Shown: positions 41,385 to 52,011 of the stretch, piece after piece
How positions within the stretch are numbered: position 1 is the stretch's first letter
Layout: each line of letters starts with the position of its first letter
Assembly (NCBI GenBank): GCA_036768485.1
Contig: JAVLUZ010000157.1
Coordinates: forward strand, 12,939,011 to 13,003,010
Length of the DNA: 64,000 bases
Direction of reading: 5' to 3'
Source of the DNA: Mermis nigrescens
Lineage: Eukaryota > Nematoda > Enoplea > Mermithida > Mermithidae
The notes under the pieces: generated by a model
Seen by the model: only the letters and a program-made list of their open reading frames with translations
Told to the model about the DNA's origin: nothing
Database searches by the model: none
Program-made: the position numbers and the translations under genes

Positions 41385-41724
41385 CATTTGCAGAGTGAGT
41401 GGTTCAGTTATCTAGCCCAAAGTTTTTATCTTTGTTCGACAGGATGCTGCTTTCTTCTGCAGGCCACAGAATATACTTCGATTTTTGCGTTGCTTAGAAA
41501 AAGTCTGATTTTTAGCAGATCTTGCAGTTTTAGGCACAGGTAGGTTTTTTCTTTGATTTCTTACTTTCATTTTTTCTTTGTTTAGGAAATTTCTGAGTTT
41601 TAGCAAATTTTGTGACATTTGTAGATAGGAGCTTTTTCTAGTCCCCTCCTTTTACGTCCTTGATAATTCTTTGTTCCAAGTATATTCTACCTTTTTTTGT
41701 TCCATCGGACATTTTTTCTTGCTA

Positions 41725-42718
41725 TTGATATATAGTCGTACACATTTGAGTTTTTCTTTCATAAGATATGCGAGCTTTTGCCATTTATAATTTAATGTTA
41801 TTAGCTGATTGTCTTCGAAAAAAGTAGAAATTAATTAGTCATGTAAATATAGTCGGTTTGGATGGGTGACTGTACATATATATGGATATCTAAACGGACA
41901 GCATGCCGCCCGAGGAGATACCCAACACACAGTACAGCTACCTAAACAGAACCCACTACATGTACCTACGGGACTTACTTAAGTACCTGGCTACATTTAG
42001 CGCTGGTCAGGTTGCTTCGGCGATTCGCCTTTACTCAACCGCTTGACCCTTAAAATACTTACGACCTAAAAACTCCTCAGACCTAGATATGTCCGTACCT
42101 AGGGAGATTTAGGTAGCTGCAGCAGTAATTGAGCAGCCTCGAATTTCGCCTGGGTCAGCTGACCTACTTTTTGGACCAAAATAATAATTATCGCGAAAGA
42201 AATTAAGATGCTTTTTCGCAAAATACATATGGCGAAAAGTATTAATTTTTCAGTTTCCATGAGCACACTGAACTATGAATACAACAACACAAGACCTCTC
42301 AACCGGGCAGTCATCCTACTATAAAAATTATGTAATAAGTTTTATAATTTTTAGAAAGAAAGATTGGATGATAGGATTTTTGATAAAGTGAAAAACTAAA
42401 AGGTAAGTCACCTGGATTTTACGACGAATAATCAAATTAGGGCCGTCCACCAAATCCAAAGCTGCCTGCAGTATAATGCACTCTTAGGCAACTAAATTGC
42501 TACGTTTATATAAACCAAAAATAAGTAAAAGAAAAACGTCGTTCGAATAGACGAAGAATAAAACAACTGTACAGGTCAAGCGCAGCTACACGGCGGAAAA
42601 AACGGCCAAACAATTAATACCAAAAAATACGAATCTTCCACAATACGACGCTCAATATATTATGACAATAATTTTACATGGATGTGACCTTTAACGTTTT
42701 AACAATAAATTTTGCATA
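41725..42718. other. Intergenic, no gene seen
   Basis: No coding segment. The more GC-rich stretch at 41900-42160 was inspected for tRNA A and B boxes and none was found. Confidence 0.4.
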
Positions 42719-43071
42719 GACGGCGTCTACATACAATATTGATATTTCCGTTCTTAACACAGGCTTAACCGGATTAGCGGTCATGTCGCCTACGTTTTAT
42801 ATGATAAGAAAAAGGGAAGTATAATAAATCCACAGGATAGCTCACATTGCATACCTCTCGCGGTACGTACGTGACTTGCTAGTGGGATCAATGAGCGCGT
42901 AGTGGCTAGATCGCCACGGCACTTCCTACGGTCGGAGTCGCGGTCCGACGGCGAAATATTCGCCTCTTTTCGGCAAGAAGCGCCGAATTCGCAACGGCGA
43001 ATATTGGGCCAAAATCGAAGCGGTAAAAAACGTTTCGTTTCATAACGCGAAACGCGTGTAGATACACCGTC
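42719..43071. mobile_element. GC-rich MITE with TA flanks
   Basis: The left end GACGGCGTCTACA and the right end TGTAGATACACCGTC are inverted and lie between TA dinucleotides (42717-42718 and 43072-43073). The interior is unusually G+C rich (for example TCGCGGTCCGACGGCG) and non-coding. A TA target fits a Tc1/mariner-driven MITE. Confidence 0.6.
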
Positions 43072-43073
43072 TA

Positions 43074-44003
43074 CAGTCAGCAAGCAACTATTTCAAATAA
43101 CATATACCTATGTACTATGTTTTACTTTTAATATAGGTAGTACCCGTTATATTGGTCGGAAGATAAAATTATTGTTCCCCAGACATCCTCAATTTCAAAG
43201 GTTAAGATAACACTGCTTTTAACTAAGACTTCGAAATAGCGCAATCTCAATGAAGAATATAAAAATTATTACAAAATTGCCAGGCGTGGGAAAGTGGTCT
43301 TTTTTAAGCAGTCGGTAGAGACACAATAACTTGAGAGCAGTTGAGAAAAAGTCTTAGGCCTAAGGAAGAATCTCTTCAAAATTGGTGTGCCGAGATGTAG
43401 CTTATTAGAAAGATCCCTGTCCTACAAATGAAGAGTTTACTAGTATTAAAAAAATATCTCTCTTCAAGTTGAGCATTCACATTTTTGATAAGAACATTAG
43501 TTCGAACAGAAAGCTCAGATTGCTTTCTGAATGTTTAGCCACATTTAGAGGTCACTAGAAGACAAATTTTAGAGCGTTTTCTCCATTTTTCATGCATTGC
43601 TCTGTCTGATAAACTGTCATTAATGATGACAAACACAAAGTTGTCTATGAACGATGAATGTTGACAGAGAATTGGTTTGTTTAATCTTTTTCTTTTAATT
43701 TATGCACCCTTTTTTCGCCATTTTATTTTCTTCACCTTTCCACCGATCTGTTTCACCTTAAACTAATTTGAAACTCAGTTAAGTATAGGTCAATTTAATA
43801 AAATGCACCGCTTGTTCTATTCAAGAAAAAACAGTTTTAAATTCGAATCTTAGAATTTCATTAGAAAAATGGCAGTTGAAATAGTTAGTTAAGTATGTAC
43901 CTACCTATATTAAATTTTCTTTATTCAGATATGTTAACTTATCGCATGATTTCTATAAATATGTCTGCCTAACAAACTCCGTTTTTATCAAAATATCTCA
44001 TAG
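43074..44003. other. Intergenic, no gene seen
   Basis: AT-rich, without a coding segment or assignable repeat. Confidence 0.4.
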
Positions 44004-44055
44004 GCTGAAAAGCTTTCAGTAGAGGACCAGTACAAAGAACTGCATATTTACTTTT
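44004..44055 (+). CDS. Candidate small exon upstream of claudin-like B
   Basis: A good acceptor (ATCTCATAG|GCT) and a strong donor (TTTT|gtaagt) bound 52 bases. One frame is open and polar (AEKLSVEDQYKELHIYF). It cannot join claudin-like B exon 1 in frame, so it is either part of another gene, a 5' untranslated exon, or chance. Confidence 0.3.
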
Positions 44056-44716
44056 GTAAGTAGTCGATAGTTTGCATATTAACTCGCGTGAAATCCGAAT
44101 TAAATGTCCACATATGCACGCTACGTACTTTTATGCACAATTTGTAGCTTGCATTGTGATGTAAATATACAAATTTGTGCATTTTTCGCCATTAGCTCTG
44201 ATATGTAAACGTTGTATATACGAGTATTGTGCGAAGTCTGTATATGTGGATGCTTTCTTGGAACACCCTATTCTTCTCATGCTTCATAGTGAACAAAGAG
44301 CAACCAGTTTGGGGATAGGTGATTCTGAATGGGCTCGAACAATGATGAAAATCTATTGCAGCTGAAAACTAGTCTCAATAGCTTGTAATTAGAGCAATTA
44401 GCTCGAATCCTCCTGAACTTCCGGAAAAATCGTACAAAATGCTAAGTGAGAATGTCATTTAATTTTTGTGTTGCTCTCCAAATAAATTAGACATCTGCTC
44501 TTGATTTTTTTGTAATGACTGCAGCAGTCATTTTCACTAACTTTCAAAGTTTCCTGTGTCTTGAATCAGTTTGCTTTCCTTTAAAAGAGCCAATGACATA
44601 ATCAGCCGTGAGCATAAATGATATTCATAAAGTGGCTACAAAATCCATAATGGTTTTCTGATTCGATTGATCTATTTGAATGTTTTAGCTCTAGGATAAA
44701 ACTATCGAAACCACAA

Positions 44717-44886
44717 ATGGCCCAAAACCGTCGACTAGCGTTGATTTGTTTCCAAATTAATTGTGCGCTACTCTTGTTGCTTGGTGCCTGTCTGACAATT
44801 ATTGCTATTTTCGGTGCAAGTTGGCTTGTTACGGAATTAGGGTTCGGTGATCGTCTAGAGCATGGACTTATAAGGAACTGCGAGAG
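44717..44886 (+). CDS. Claudin-like B exon 1
   Basis: ATG at 44717. It encodes span 1 (NCALLLLLGACLTIIAIFG), SWLVTELGFGD and EHGLIRNCE, ending GAGAG|gtaaaa in phase 2. The exon runs 20 residues further than exon 1 of gene A. Confidence 0.9.
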
Positions 44887-47800
44887 GTAAAACTTTTACA
44901 GAGTCATCATCACTGTAAAAAATAATTTGTAGAATTACCATAAAATTTTAATGTGTAATTTGTTGCCATAAATTTGAGTATAGCAACATAAAGGTTTTAT
45001 GTTGATTCAGCTTAAAATATCAAGCTGTTTATGTTGATCAAATTTTATAAAATGTGCCTTTTTAATAGAATCAACATAAAAACTTTATCTTTAGCGAATT
45101 TACTCACTAATTTTATGTTGGTCGAGATCAAAAGTGCATGAACCGCAGCAAGCTATATACTAAGCCAAGGACCAGATGACCCTGTCCTACAAAAATGCGC
45201 ATATTAACTTCTGAACAAAGTCACTATGCACAAATGCTTTCCCCATTTGAATAAGGGGAAACGAGGCTAGCACGGCTGGTTAACAGCAAACTATGCAAGC
45301 CTGAAACATAGATTTGCGGGTTTAAATGCGCAAGCAGCGCCATCTATATAACATTTTATGTTGATCTTACAAAATGCTGCCTTAGCAGGCACGTAGCTCT
45401 GGGGGAATGGGGGGTCCGGACCCCCAAAATTCAGAAAATCGGAAAAATAGGACTTTCTAAACGTTATTTTGTGCTATTTTTGGCCTTTTTGAGGCTTAGT
45501 CCCCCCAAAATTGGTGTTGGTCCCCCCAAAATAATAGAACGGCCAGCTACGTGCCTGTGCCTTAGCTGTTCATTTGATTTAAAATTTCAAAGAATAAGAT
45601 AAAAACATTAGTCAGGCCGACATAGGCTCGTTTTGAACTTACAAATTATTTTGTTGATTCAACATGCAGGCGACAATTTTTTCTACAGTGATCCCATACT
45701 TTCAGAGAATACCTGTTGTTTCCAAAATATATTTTAAAAACAGTGTAGTTATTTACAGTTAATTTTTTAAAACAATCTATCAAGCTTTAGGCATAAATCG
45801 TAACGTAAGGAGGAAAATGGATAGAACTTTTAAAATTGTCTTTTTCGCCGTCATATTCCATTATGGGAATTAAAAACCTCAAGACGACTTATCTAGCAGA
45901 TATAATTTAAGATCTTTGCATCAAAATTTTCTACAGGATTTATTTTTTTCTAAACTTTATTCTAATCATACTTTTTGTAATTATCAAACACTTCAAATTA
46001 TTGTTATAAACGCAATCATTCAGAATAAATATAATAACGGTTACTGAAATTAGTATCCAGTTCTTGGATTTCTTAAATAAAGAGGCACGTCACATTCACA
46101 TATTAAAATATTACGAAGTATATCTTTAGTAATATCGTTGCGATTTGCCTTTCATTGGATTCGGGCCAAGTAATGTACATATCATACTTGCAGGCGTCAC
46201 ATAATGTCTGAATTTCTCTTTGGCTTTTTTATTCATTCACAGAGCAACAAACTTTTGTGTCAACGTACTTTCAAGAAAATTGTAAAATAATCTTCCGGAA
46301 GAGTCTAAAAATAATAATTAGAAAAAGCTTAAAATTGGAGTGTACCAGAGAAGGCGCGAAACTCGGCATATATCGTCGGACTAAAAAAACTAAATTTCAT
46401 AGTAGAAGATGGGTGCCGAAGTGCACAACTTAGTCGATTTGAGAGGAGTCTGTCCGGTCTGTAATGTCAGCAATAGAGAAGAGCTTTACTGAGCGAAAAC
46501 GGCTTAAATATTATAGGTATATATACTTGATAAACTATTTATAGTTTAGAGACTCAGAGTTTCTGTCAATTTCAAGCGATTTTGAAGGAAAATATCGATT
46601 TTCATTCATGTTTGGCAAAAATGTTGCCTTATTTTATCCATAAAATTTTCTTCCTGATTTCTAGGAAGTCCAGACTTTCCAGACCCTATGTCTGATAGGT
46701 GTGCTGTTAATACAAGTGTAAAAAATTCTTTTGAGAAAATTGTTCTTTAAATATATTTTAAATATTGAATAATAGACATTATTGTAAAAATAAGTTGCAT
46801 ACGTACTTCTTAAAATATGTACGTATTTTAGAAATTTATAGGCATGAACACGTATTTATTGATACTGGACCAAATTGAATTTTAGATTGGCAATGAATGC
46901 TGCACCTGGTGGCTTGCCTGTAATGCAAAATATTCAGAATAACAGATACGACAACACTATTTGTCATTGGAAATTTGACAGAATGGTGAGTGGGCCAATG
47001 CCTAATTGGGGTATGCGCCACGACCAGATTTTTCAATGGCAAAGTGACGTTACTATTCTGCTTGGCGTGGCCAGTGGGTTTGCGATTATCGCCGTGTTGG
47101 CCACATGTTTTACGTAAATTTTTTTCTCATCTGCACGCACGCATTAAGATTTGAACTGTAATTCAATGCAAGTTTTGTGCTGCCGTTGGCACCTTTGAGG
47201 CAGAAAAAATTTCATATCAGAAGAGAAGTTTACTCCTTTTTATCCATATTTTATTTTATGTTTCGAAAAGCAAATGATTCTCTTGTCATTTTTATCCAAG
47301 ACATTTTGCGCGTCAGCTATTATTGGCTTTGACTTTCCACTTGGTTAAGCTGACAAGTGGGCTAAAAACCATTATTTTGATTAGGAAGGGATGAAATCTA
47401 AGGGTTTCCACTATCAACTTAATATTACAGGGTGCCGTATTTTGCGAATGATGTTTACGGTTCGATCCTTTTTAAAGGCAAGACTAGTTTTCTAAATTGA
47501 CTGAAGACGTTCGACTTTCAATGTACCTATCTCTCAAAATTAATTTTAGAGAATCTAATTCCCTTGAAATATGTTTTTCGGACATAACGACATGGACACC
47601 TCCTAAATATATAATTTATGCGACCGTTAATGTATGGCATGGGAATTCTCGTAGGTCAGCCCAAAACGTTTTTCGAAAAATTCTTGTTGAACCTGCAGGC
47701 AACATCAATTCTAGTAGGTACGCGTCAAAAACAAAAATTTGACGTTTCTAAGATCTTCTTTCTTTCTTTCTGGAACGTCGAAACATAACATAAAAACTTG

Positions 47801-49180
47801 TGAAAAAATTCAAGTAAATCAAACAAAATATGATCAAATAGTTATTTACGTGCTAAATGCCTAAGAGCCAAAACATCTTTAAAACACCCGGAAAGTGTGA
47901 AGAAGCTGTTTCAGTAACGCAATCCTTCACAACGGCACATTTTCTAAAGTCTTCTTTGATAAGAATTCTACTGGGACCAGCAGCATTCTCAGAAGATCAG
48001 CGCCATATGTGCAGCATGCAGAGTCCAAGAGGTTTGTCCTGAAAATATAAAAAGTGCCATTTTTGGATTCAAAACCATAAGGTACTCGTCAAAAAACTCT
48101 TTTCGACGTTTTAAATTAAGCTCGTTCTTTCTAAAACGCAAAAAGCATAAAAATATTTCGAAAAAATTTGAAAAAATTACAGTAAACTAAACAAAATATA
48201 TTCAAAAAATTAGTGCGGAGCGACAAAATTCCCACACTTCTGAGCCAGAATATTGCTAAAACGCCTTAAAACACACTTTCTGCGATTTTTCGGAAAATCG
48301 GTAGTTCTAAGGGTCAGGAGGAGCATACTTGTACAGCATGGGAATTCTGGGGGTCAGACCTGATAGATTTTCAAAAAGTGCCTTTTTAGGCTAAAAATAT
48401 CAAGTTTTGTAGAATTTACGTCAAAACTACTGTTTTTAGATGTTTCGGACAATGCTCGTTTTTCCTAGAGCATAAAACATTTAAAAAATTGAAAAAAGTT
48501 TGAAAAAATCGAAAAGATTGAGTCAAGTGTAGTCACGAAATGTGATTATGGCGGGAAGCGACGAAAATTTGAGAATTTTGAGCCAAAAAACGAACTAAAA
48601 AACGCTTTAAAATAAACACTTTTAACAATTTTTTCAAAAAATCGACAATTCTGGGGGTAGCAGCCATTTTACGGGAGACAGTCCAGCAGCCATTCTGCGG
48701 GGGTTTAAACCCCCACCCCCTCCCCAAGAAAAACACGTATGGTCAGGAACCATTCTGCAGGGTCAACCCCAAAACACGTATAGCACTTCATCAGTTAATC
48801 AAGTTTCTCTCCCAAACAGACAGATATGAATCCGTTAAATGATTTTTCCGTTTCTCGTCCTAAATAGACTTCGTTTCAGATCTTTTTACAACTACGTGGG
48901 CGCTTTTGCGGTCTGGTTCTTTCTATGCCTATTGGCCTGGATTTTATCCATAGCTGGACTAATTTTGTTCTCTACCTGGGCCAATGAAACTGATTTCAGA
49001 TTTTTTCGTCTCGGTGGCCGCATAATTGATCAGGATTACGGATCACATTTTACTATGGCAGTCATAGGCTGCGTTTGCTTCGCTTTCGCACTTTTGTTCA
49101 GCGGATTATGCGCCGTATCGGTTTGCCTCATAAACGGGTTCCGCGAAAACAGGAAGCCTTACCGAATGACTTCAGTATAA
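44717..49180 (+). CDS. Claudin-like four-span membrane protein B (whole span; see exons)
   Basis: The exons 44717-44886, 46886-47113 and 48880-49180 join (phase 2 at both junctions) to 232 residues. Spans lie at about 10-33, 107-128, 138-158 and 186-211. The first loop has W36, G50-L51, C55 and C83; the Trp after GL is Ile. The C-terminus PYRMTSV is a class I PDZ ligand. Shared blocks with protein A include GFGD..EHGL.RNC, C.WKFD, FQW..DV.ILLGVA, and FRFFR in loop 2. Loop 1 is seven residues longer than in A. An acceptor-like ATGTTTTAG| lies 31 bases before the ATG, so a 5' untranslated exon is possible. Function as a junction or channel-associated protein is inferred from the fold. Confidence 0.9.
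44909..45691. mobile_element. Non-autonomous element with CACTGTA ends
   Basis: The left end CACTGTAAAAAATAATTTG and the right end ATTTTTTCTACAGTG are inverted. Inside are several TTTATGTTGAT / ATCAACATAAA words in both orientations, which would give a folded transcript. A HAT-E MITE is nested at 45386-45557. It begins 23 bases after the exon 1 donor of claudin-like B. The superfamily is not certain. Confidence 0.7.
45386..45557. mobile_element. HAT-E MITE, exact 8-bp TSD
   Basis: It runs from CAGGCACGTAGC to GCTACGTGCCTG, flanked by TGCCTTAG at 45378-45385 and 45558-45565. Length 172 bp. This is the cleanest copy of the family outside the foldback elements. Confidence 0.96.
45692..46885. 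other. Remainder of claudin-like B intron 1
   Basis: AT-rich intron. A degenerate HAT-B fragment in + orientation runs about 46430-46695 (TCAATTTCAAGCGATTTTGA, then CAGACCCTATGTCTG). No coding segment. Confidence 0.5.
46886..47113 (+). CDS. Claudin-like B exon 2
   Basis: The acceptor TTGAATTTTAG|A and the donor TTTTAC|gtaaat are both in phase 2. It encodes the rest of loop 1 (NTICHWKFDRM) and span 2 (DVTILLGVASGFAIIAVLA). Read-through would stop at once at TAA. Confidence 0.9.
47634..48323 (-). repeat. Two degenerate HAT-C copies
   Basis: Two inverse HAT-C bodies lie back to back (about 47634-47990 and 48000-48323). Each has a GCATGGGAATTC or GCATGCAGAGTCC start, TTTCTAAAACGC/TTTCTGGAACGTC and a damaged GGCGC motif. 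They lie in claudin-like B intron 2. Confidence 0.55.
48324..48780 (-). mobile_element. HAT-C MITE plus an end fragment
   Basis: The main copy is 48324-48741 (CATACTTGTACAGC .. AACACGTATG, inverse orientation). A second terminus, ending CCCAAAACACGTAT, follows to 48780. No exact TSD is seen. It ends 100 bp upstream of claudin-like B exon 3. Confidence 0.78.
48880..49180 (+). CDS. Claudin-like B exon 3 (spans 3-4 and PDZ tail)
   Basis: The acceptor GACTTCGTTTCAG|A is in phase 2, matching the exon 2 donor. It encodes span 3 (FAVWFFLCLLAWILSIAGLI), loop 2 (STWANETDFRFFRLGGR), span 4 (TMAVIGCVCFAFALLFSGL) and the tail ENRKPYRMTSV, with TAA at 49178-49180. Confidence 0.93.
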
Positions 49181-50355
49181 CAATTTTCCCGTGTAACTTT
49201 GTTTCATATCAGATAAAATAAGCATCAATGAAAAGAACGCTCTTTCTAATCACTTACGAAAAAATCAGATAGTTGGTGTAAATATTAATATATATTTTTT
49301 CAAAATGATTACAAGTATACTTTATAAATTCAACTTACAGATGCGTAAATACGTTTTCCATTATAAATCAATTCGAAGCATTATTACGACCAAAAAGGTA
49401 CCCACTATTGCATGAGATTGAATCTTAATTTTGATTACTCAGCTAAAGACCAATTTTCAGGACCTTATCATATCTTTGAAAACTATTTTAATTTGTCTTT
49501 TATTTTTAAGTAATCTTTTAATTTTTCTTATTTATTTTTCTGATTAAGCGATATATGTCTGTCTATGTACATGTGTAACTAAATGATGTGCTCATTCTAA
49601 AATATTATAGAAATTAGTGTGATGCAGATTCGATTCGAACTTTGTGATTGTATCGATATTTTTATTCTGAAGCGAACGCGTTACATAATGTAAATAACAC
49701 AGTTTTTGCGTTTCTATTGTAATAATATATGAAAACGTTTTTCTGCGCATTTTGGCATCAGCGTTATGTAGGTACTGACCATAACTATCGGCGATAAAAC
49801 ATGAAATAATAGTAATTTAAGGTATAGCCTGCATCCTAAAAACTGCTATACTTTTAACAAATTTCAAAATATAGAACATTTCTTGGCGCCTATATGAGGA
49901 TACTTCTGATGAATTTTTCGGAATTTTCCTTCCGGGATCAACAATACCCACAAACATGTTTACGCATGATACACAATATTAATTAGCTTTTTTGGAATAA
50001 AATTTTAATTTTACACAGTTCTTGAATATCGAGGGAAAGGGCTTAGGGAACTGGCCAGTTTCCAATTTTTGGTGCTACCAGTGTGTTAGTCCGCTTGGCA
50101 TGTGTTTTTAATTCATTTAGGTGTACCCACTTAAACAAAAACTACAGCAGTATTAACAGCAGATTTGTACTCCGATAAAAAACAATCTCATATTTAGAGA
50201 CGCGCGGCTGTCGAATGCACAATGAAAGCATTGAATCTGATGGTGTAAAAGCTATTTTGATCGTCTTGGCTTCTTTCGTGTCCGAATCTCCACTCTAAAA
50301 CAACAGCACTAGGAGATGACGGGAGGTATGCCGTAAAATTGATTGACAGTTATGT
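49181..50355. other. Intergenic after claudin-like B
   Basis: AT-rich. No coding segment and no AATAAA close to the stop of gene B; AAAATAAG at about 49217 is a possible variant signal. Confidence 0.4.
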
Positions 50356-50359
50356 CCCA

Positions 50360-50540
50360 AGAACCCTACTACACCCTGCAATCACACCCTCACATGGGCT
50401 TATGGGTTTACAACCTACTCCAGGATCTAAAAACCACCAGAAATCGATAAACCCCCATAATTGAACTTTTGACGTTATTTTTGGCAATTTTGCCTCATCG
50501 GACCCCTCTAGAATTTGGCTGTTGTCCTTGTATGTCCCAA
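50360..50540 (+). repeat. HAT-F fragment
   Basis: CACCCTCACATGGGC .. CCACCAGAAATCGATAAACC .. GGACCCCTCTAGAATTTGG keeps the family order. Confidence 0.6.
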
Positions 50541-50794
50541 CCATAAACGCACAGCTCGGCTGATCTGGCGAGGGTCCGTCGGTCTAAGGGTCAATTAGTG
50601 AGCGTTTTTGAGCCAAAATAAACTAAAAATAGTTTTAATTATAAAATAGCGTGTAAACTATGTGAATCATGCTTCCCGGTCAATTTTAAAGCACTTTAGA
50701 AGAAAGTTTTTTGATTTCCATCCATTTTAAACCTTCACTTTGTCTCTTCCCCAAAAAATTTTAAATTTTTCTCTCTGGGGTCTATACCCCAAAC
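50541..50794 (+). mobile_element. HAT-B MITE
   Basis: It starts CCATAAACGCACAGCTCGG and contains TTTTTGAGCCAAAATAAAC and CACTTTAGAAGAAAG. It ends at CTCTGGGGTCTATACCCC, where the next element begins. Confidence 0.65.
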
Positions 50795-51038
50795 CATAAG
50801 CGGGCAGCACCAGAAATCTGGCGGGTGCAAGATTTTTCAAAGGTCAAAAAATGGTCTTAAAAATGGTGGTATGGCGGAAAAATATCATTTTTCAACGTTT
50901 CTCATCGAGCACTATCCATTGGCATCAAAAAACTTGCGAAAAAATTTTCAAAATTGAATTCTAGGGGAGTATTTTGGTTTCTGAGGAGGGTATTCGGCCT
51001 TCTGGGGGTGCATACCCCCTACCCCACGCCCATGTGTG
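50795..51038 (-). mobile_element. HAT-A MITE with 8-bp TSD (7 of 8)
   Basis: In inverse orientation it runs CATAAGCGGGCAGCACC .. CCACGCCCATGTGTG, flanked by CCCCAAAC and CCTCAAAC. It carries GAGCACTATCCATTGGCATC. Confidence 0.88.
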
Positions 51039-51664
51039 CCTCAAACCCCTCCCCTACGTTCAAGTTTGTCCCTGTCCTATTTGAAATTCCTTCAATTCAA
51101 CGTGTTCCAAACAGCCAATTCTCCTCCGTCCCATCTACTTGCTGAAAACGGCAAGCAATAGTAATGATCATAAATTGATTTTTAAATCAAATTTTGAAAA
51201 TTTGTGGAAGGGTAATAAAAATCTTTAATTGCTTCTGCTTGCCCTCTTCTACGACCGTCTCTTTGGCTGCAACTGAAATATTTATGGTGAAATCGATTGG
51301 AAGGTAGGGAGAATTGACTTGGTTTTTGGATGTTAGAAACCGTCAAACTTCTGGGCGTCTGGGTCGAGCTGCTAGGACCAGATATGCAATTGGGGGATTA
51401 TGGAATCGACATCAGACCCTAGATCCTAAAAGGATAAATGCCAAAATTTTCTGGAAAAAGGCAAATTTGAGACTGATAGCGAAAAAATGCAAACTAAGTG
51501 GATTTTAAGTGGACCAGAAAGTTTCAGTTACAGTAGTTTGTAGTCTATTTTAACGATTATACAAATTAAAAGACCACTTCACTCAAGAATGATCGCTAGT
51601 TGACCCTCCAGCCAGACTGGCCATGCTGTACACTAACAGACATGCAAGTGACTGGACTGCTTTA
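51039..51664. other. Intergenic, no gene seen
   Basis: A short open segment at 51314-51508 (+) is not convincing as an exon. No assignable repeat. Confidence 0.4.
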
Positions 51665-51766
51665 GGGGTAGAAGATATCTCAACAGTCCCACCGCTTCCA
51701 ACAGTCCCACCGTCCCAACAATCCTACCGTTCAAACTGTCCCATCAATAATCCCAACAGTCCCACC

Positions 51767-52011
51767 CATACCTGAGCGTGGGAGGTGGGGGTATGCACCC
51801 CCAAAAACCAAAATGCCCCCCAGAATTTAATTTTTGAAATTTTCTTCGTTTTTTTCGCAATTTTTTGATGCCAATGGATAGTGCTCGAGGAGAAACGTGG
51901 AAAATGGTGTTTTTTCGCCATACCACCATTTTTAAGGCCATTTTTTGACCTTTGAAAAAATCTTGAGCTAATTCCTCCATCCCACCAGAACTTTGATGCC
52001 GCCCACCTATG
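51767..52011 (+). mobile_element. HAT-A MITE in the minisatellite arm, TSD 7 of 8
   Basis: It runs from CATACCTGAGCGTGGG to GCCCACCTATG, flanked by GTCCCACC and ATCCCACC, which are minisatellite sequence. It contains GATGCCAATGGATAGTGCTC. Confidence 0.9.

Larger units (their letters stand above)
40423..41724. mobile_element. Element with inverted arms of about 275 bp
   Basis: The left arm (40423-40698) starts TAGCAAGAAAAAATGCTCCG. The right arm (about 41461-41724) is its close inverse, ending TTTTTTCTTGCTA. The centre carries a HAT-A MITE (40733-40992) and a second HAT-A fragment (about 41240-41384). A single-arm relic is at 61.32-61.51 kb. There is no ORF and no clear TSD. Confidence 0.87.

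Noticed and set aside
41880..42160. tRNA or tRNA-derived SINE in the GC-richer stretch
   Set aside because: No B box of the GGTTCGANTCC type and no cloverleaf could be folded by eye.
42790..43083. 97-codon open frame on the - strand
   Set aside because: It lies wholly inside the GC-rich MITE; high G+C lowers stop frequency and no motif is present.
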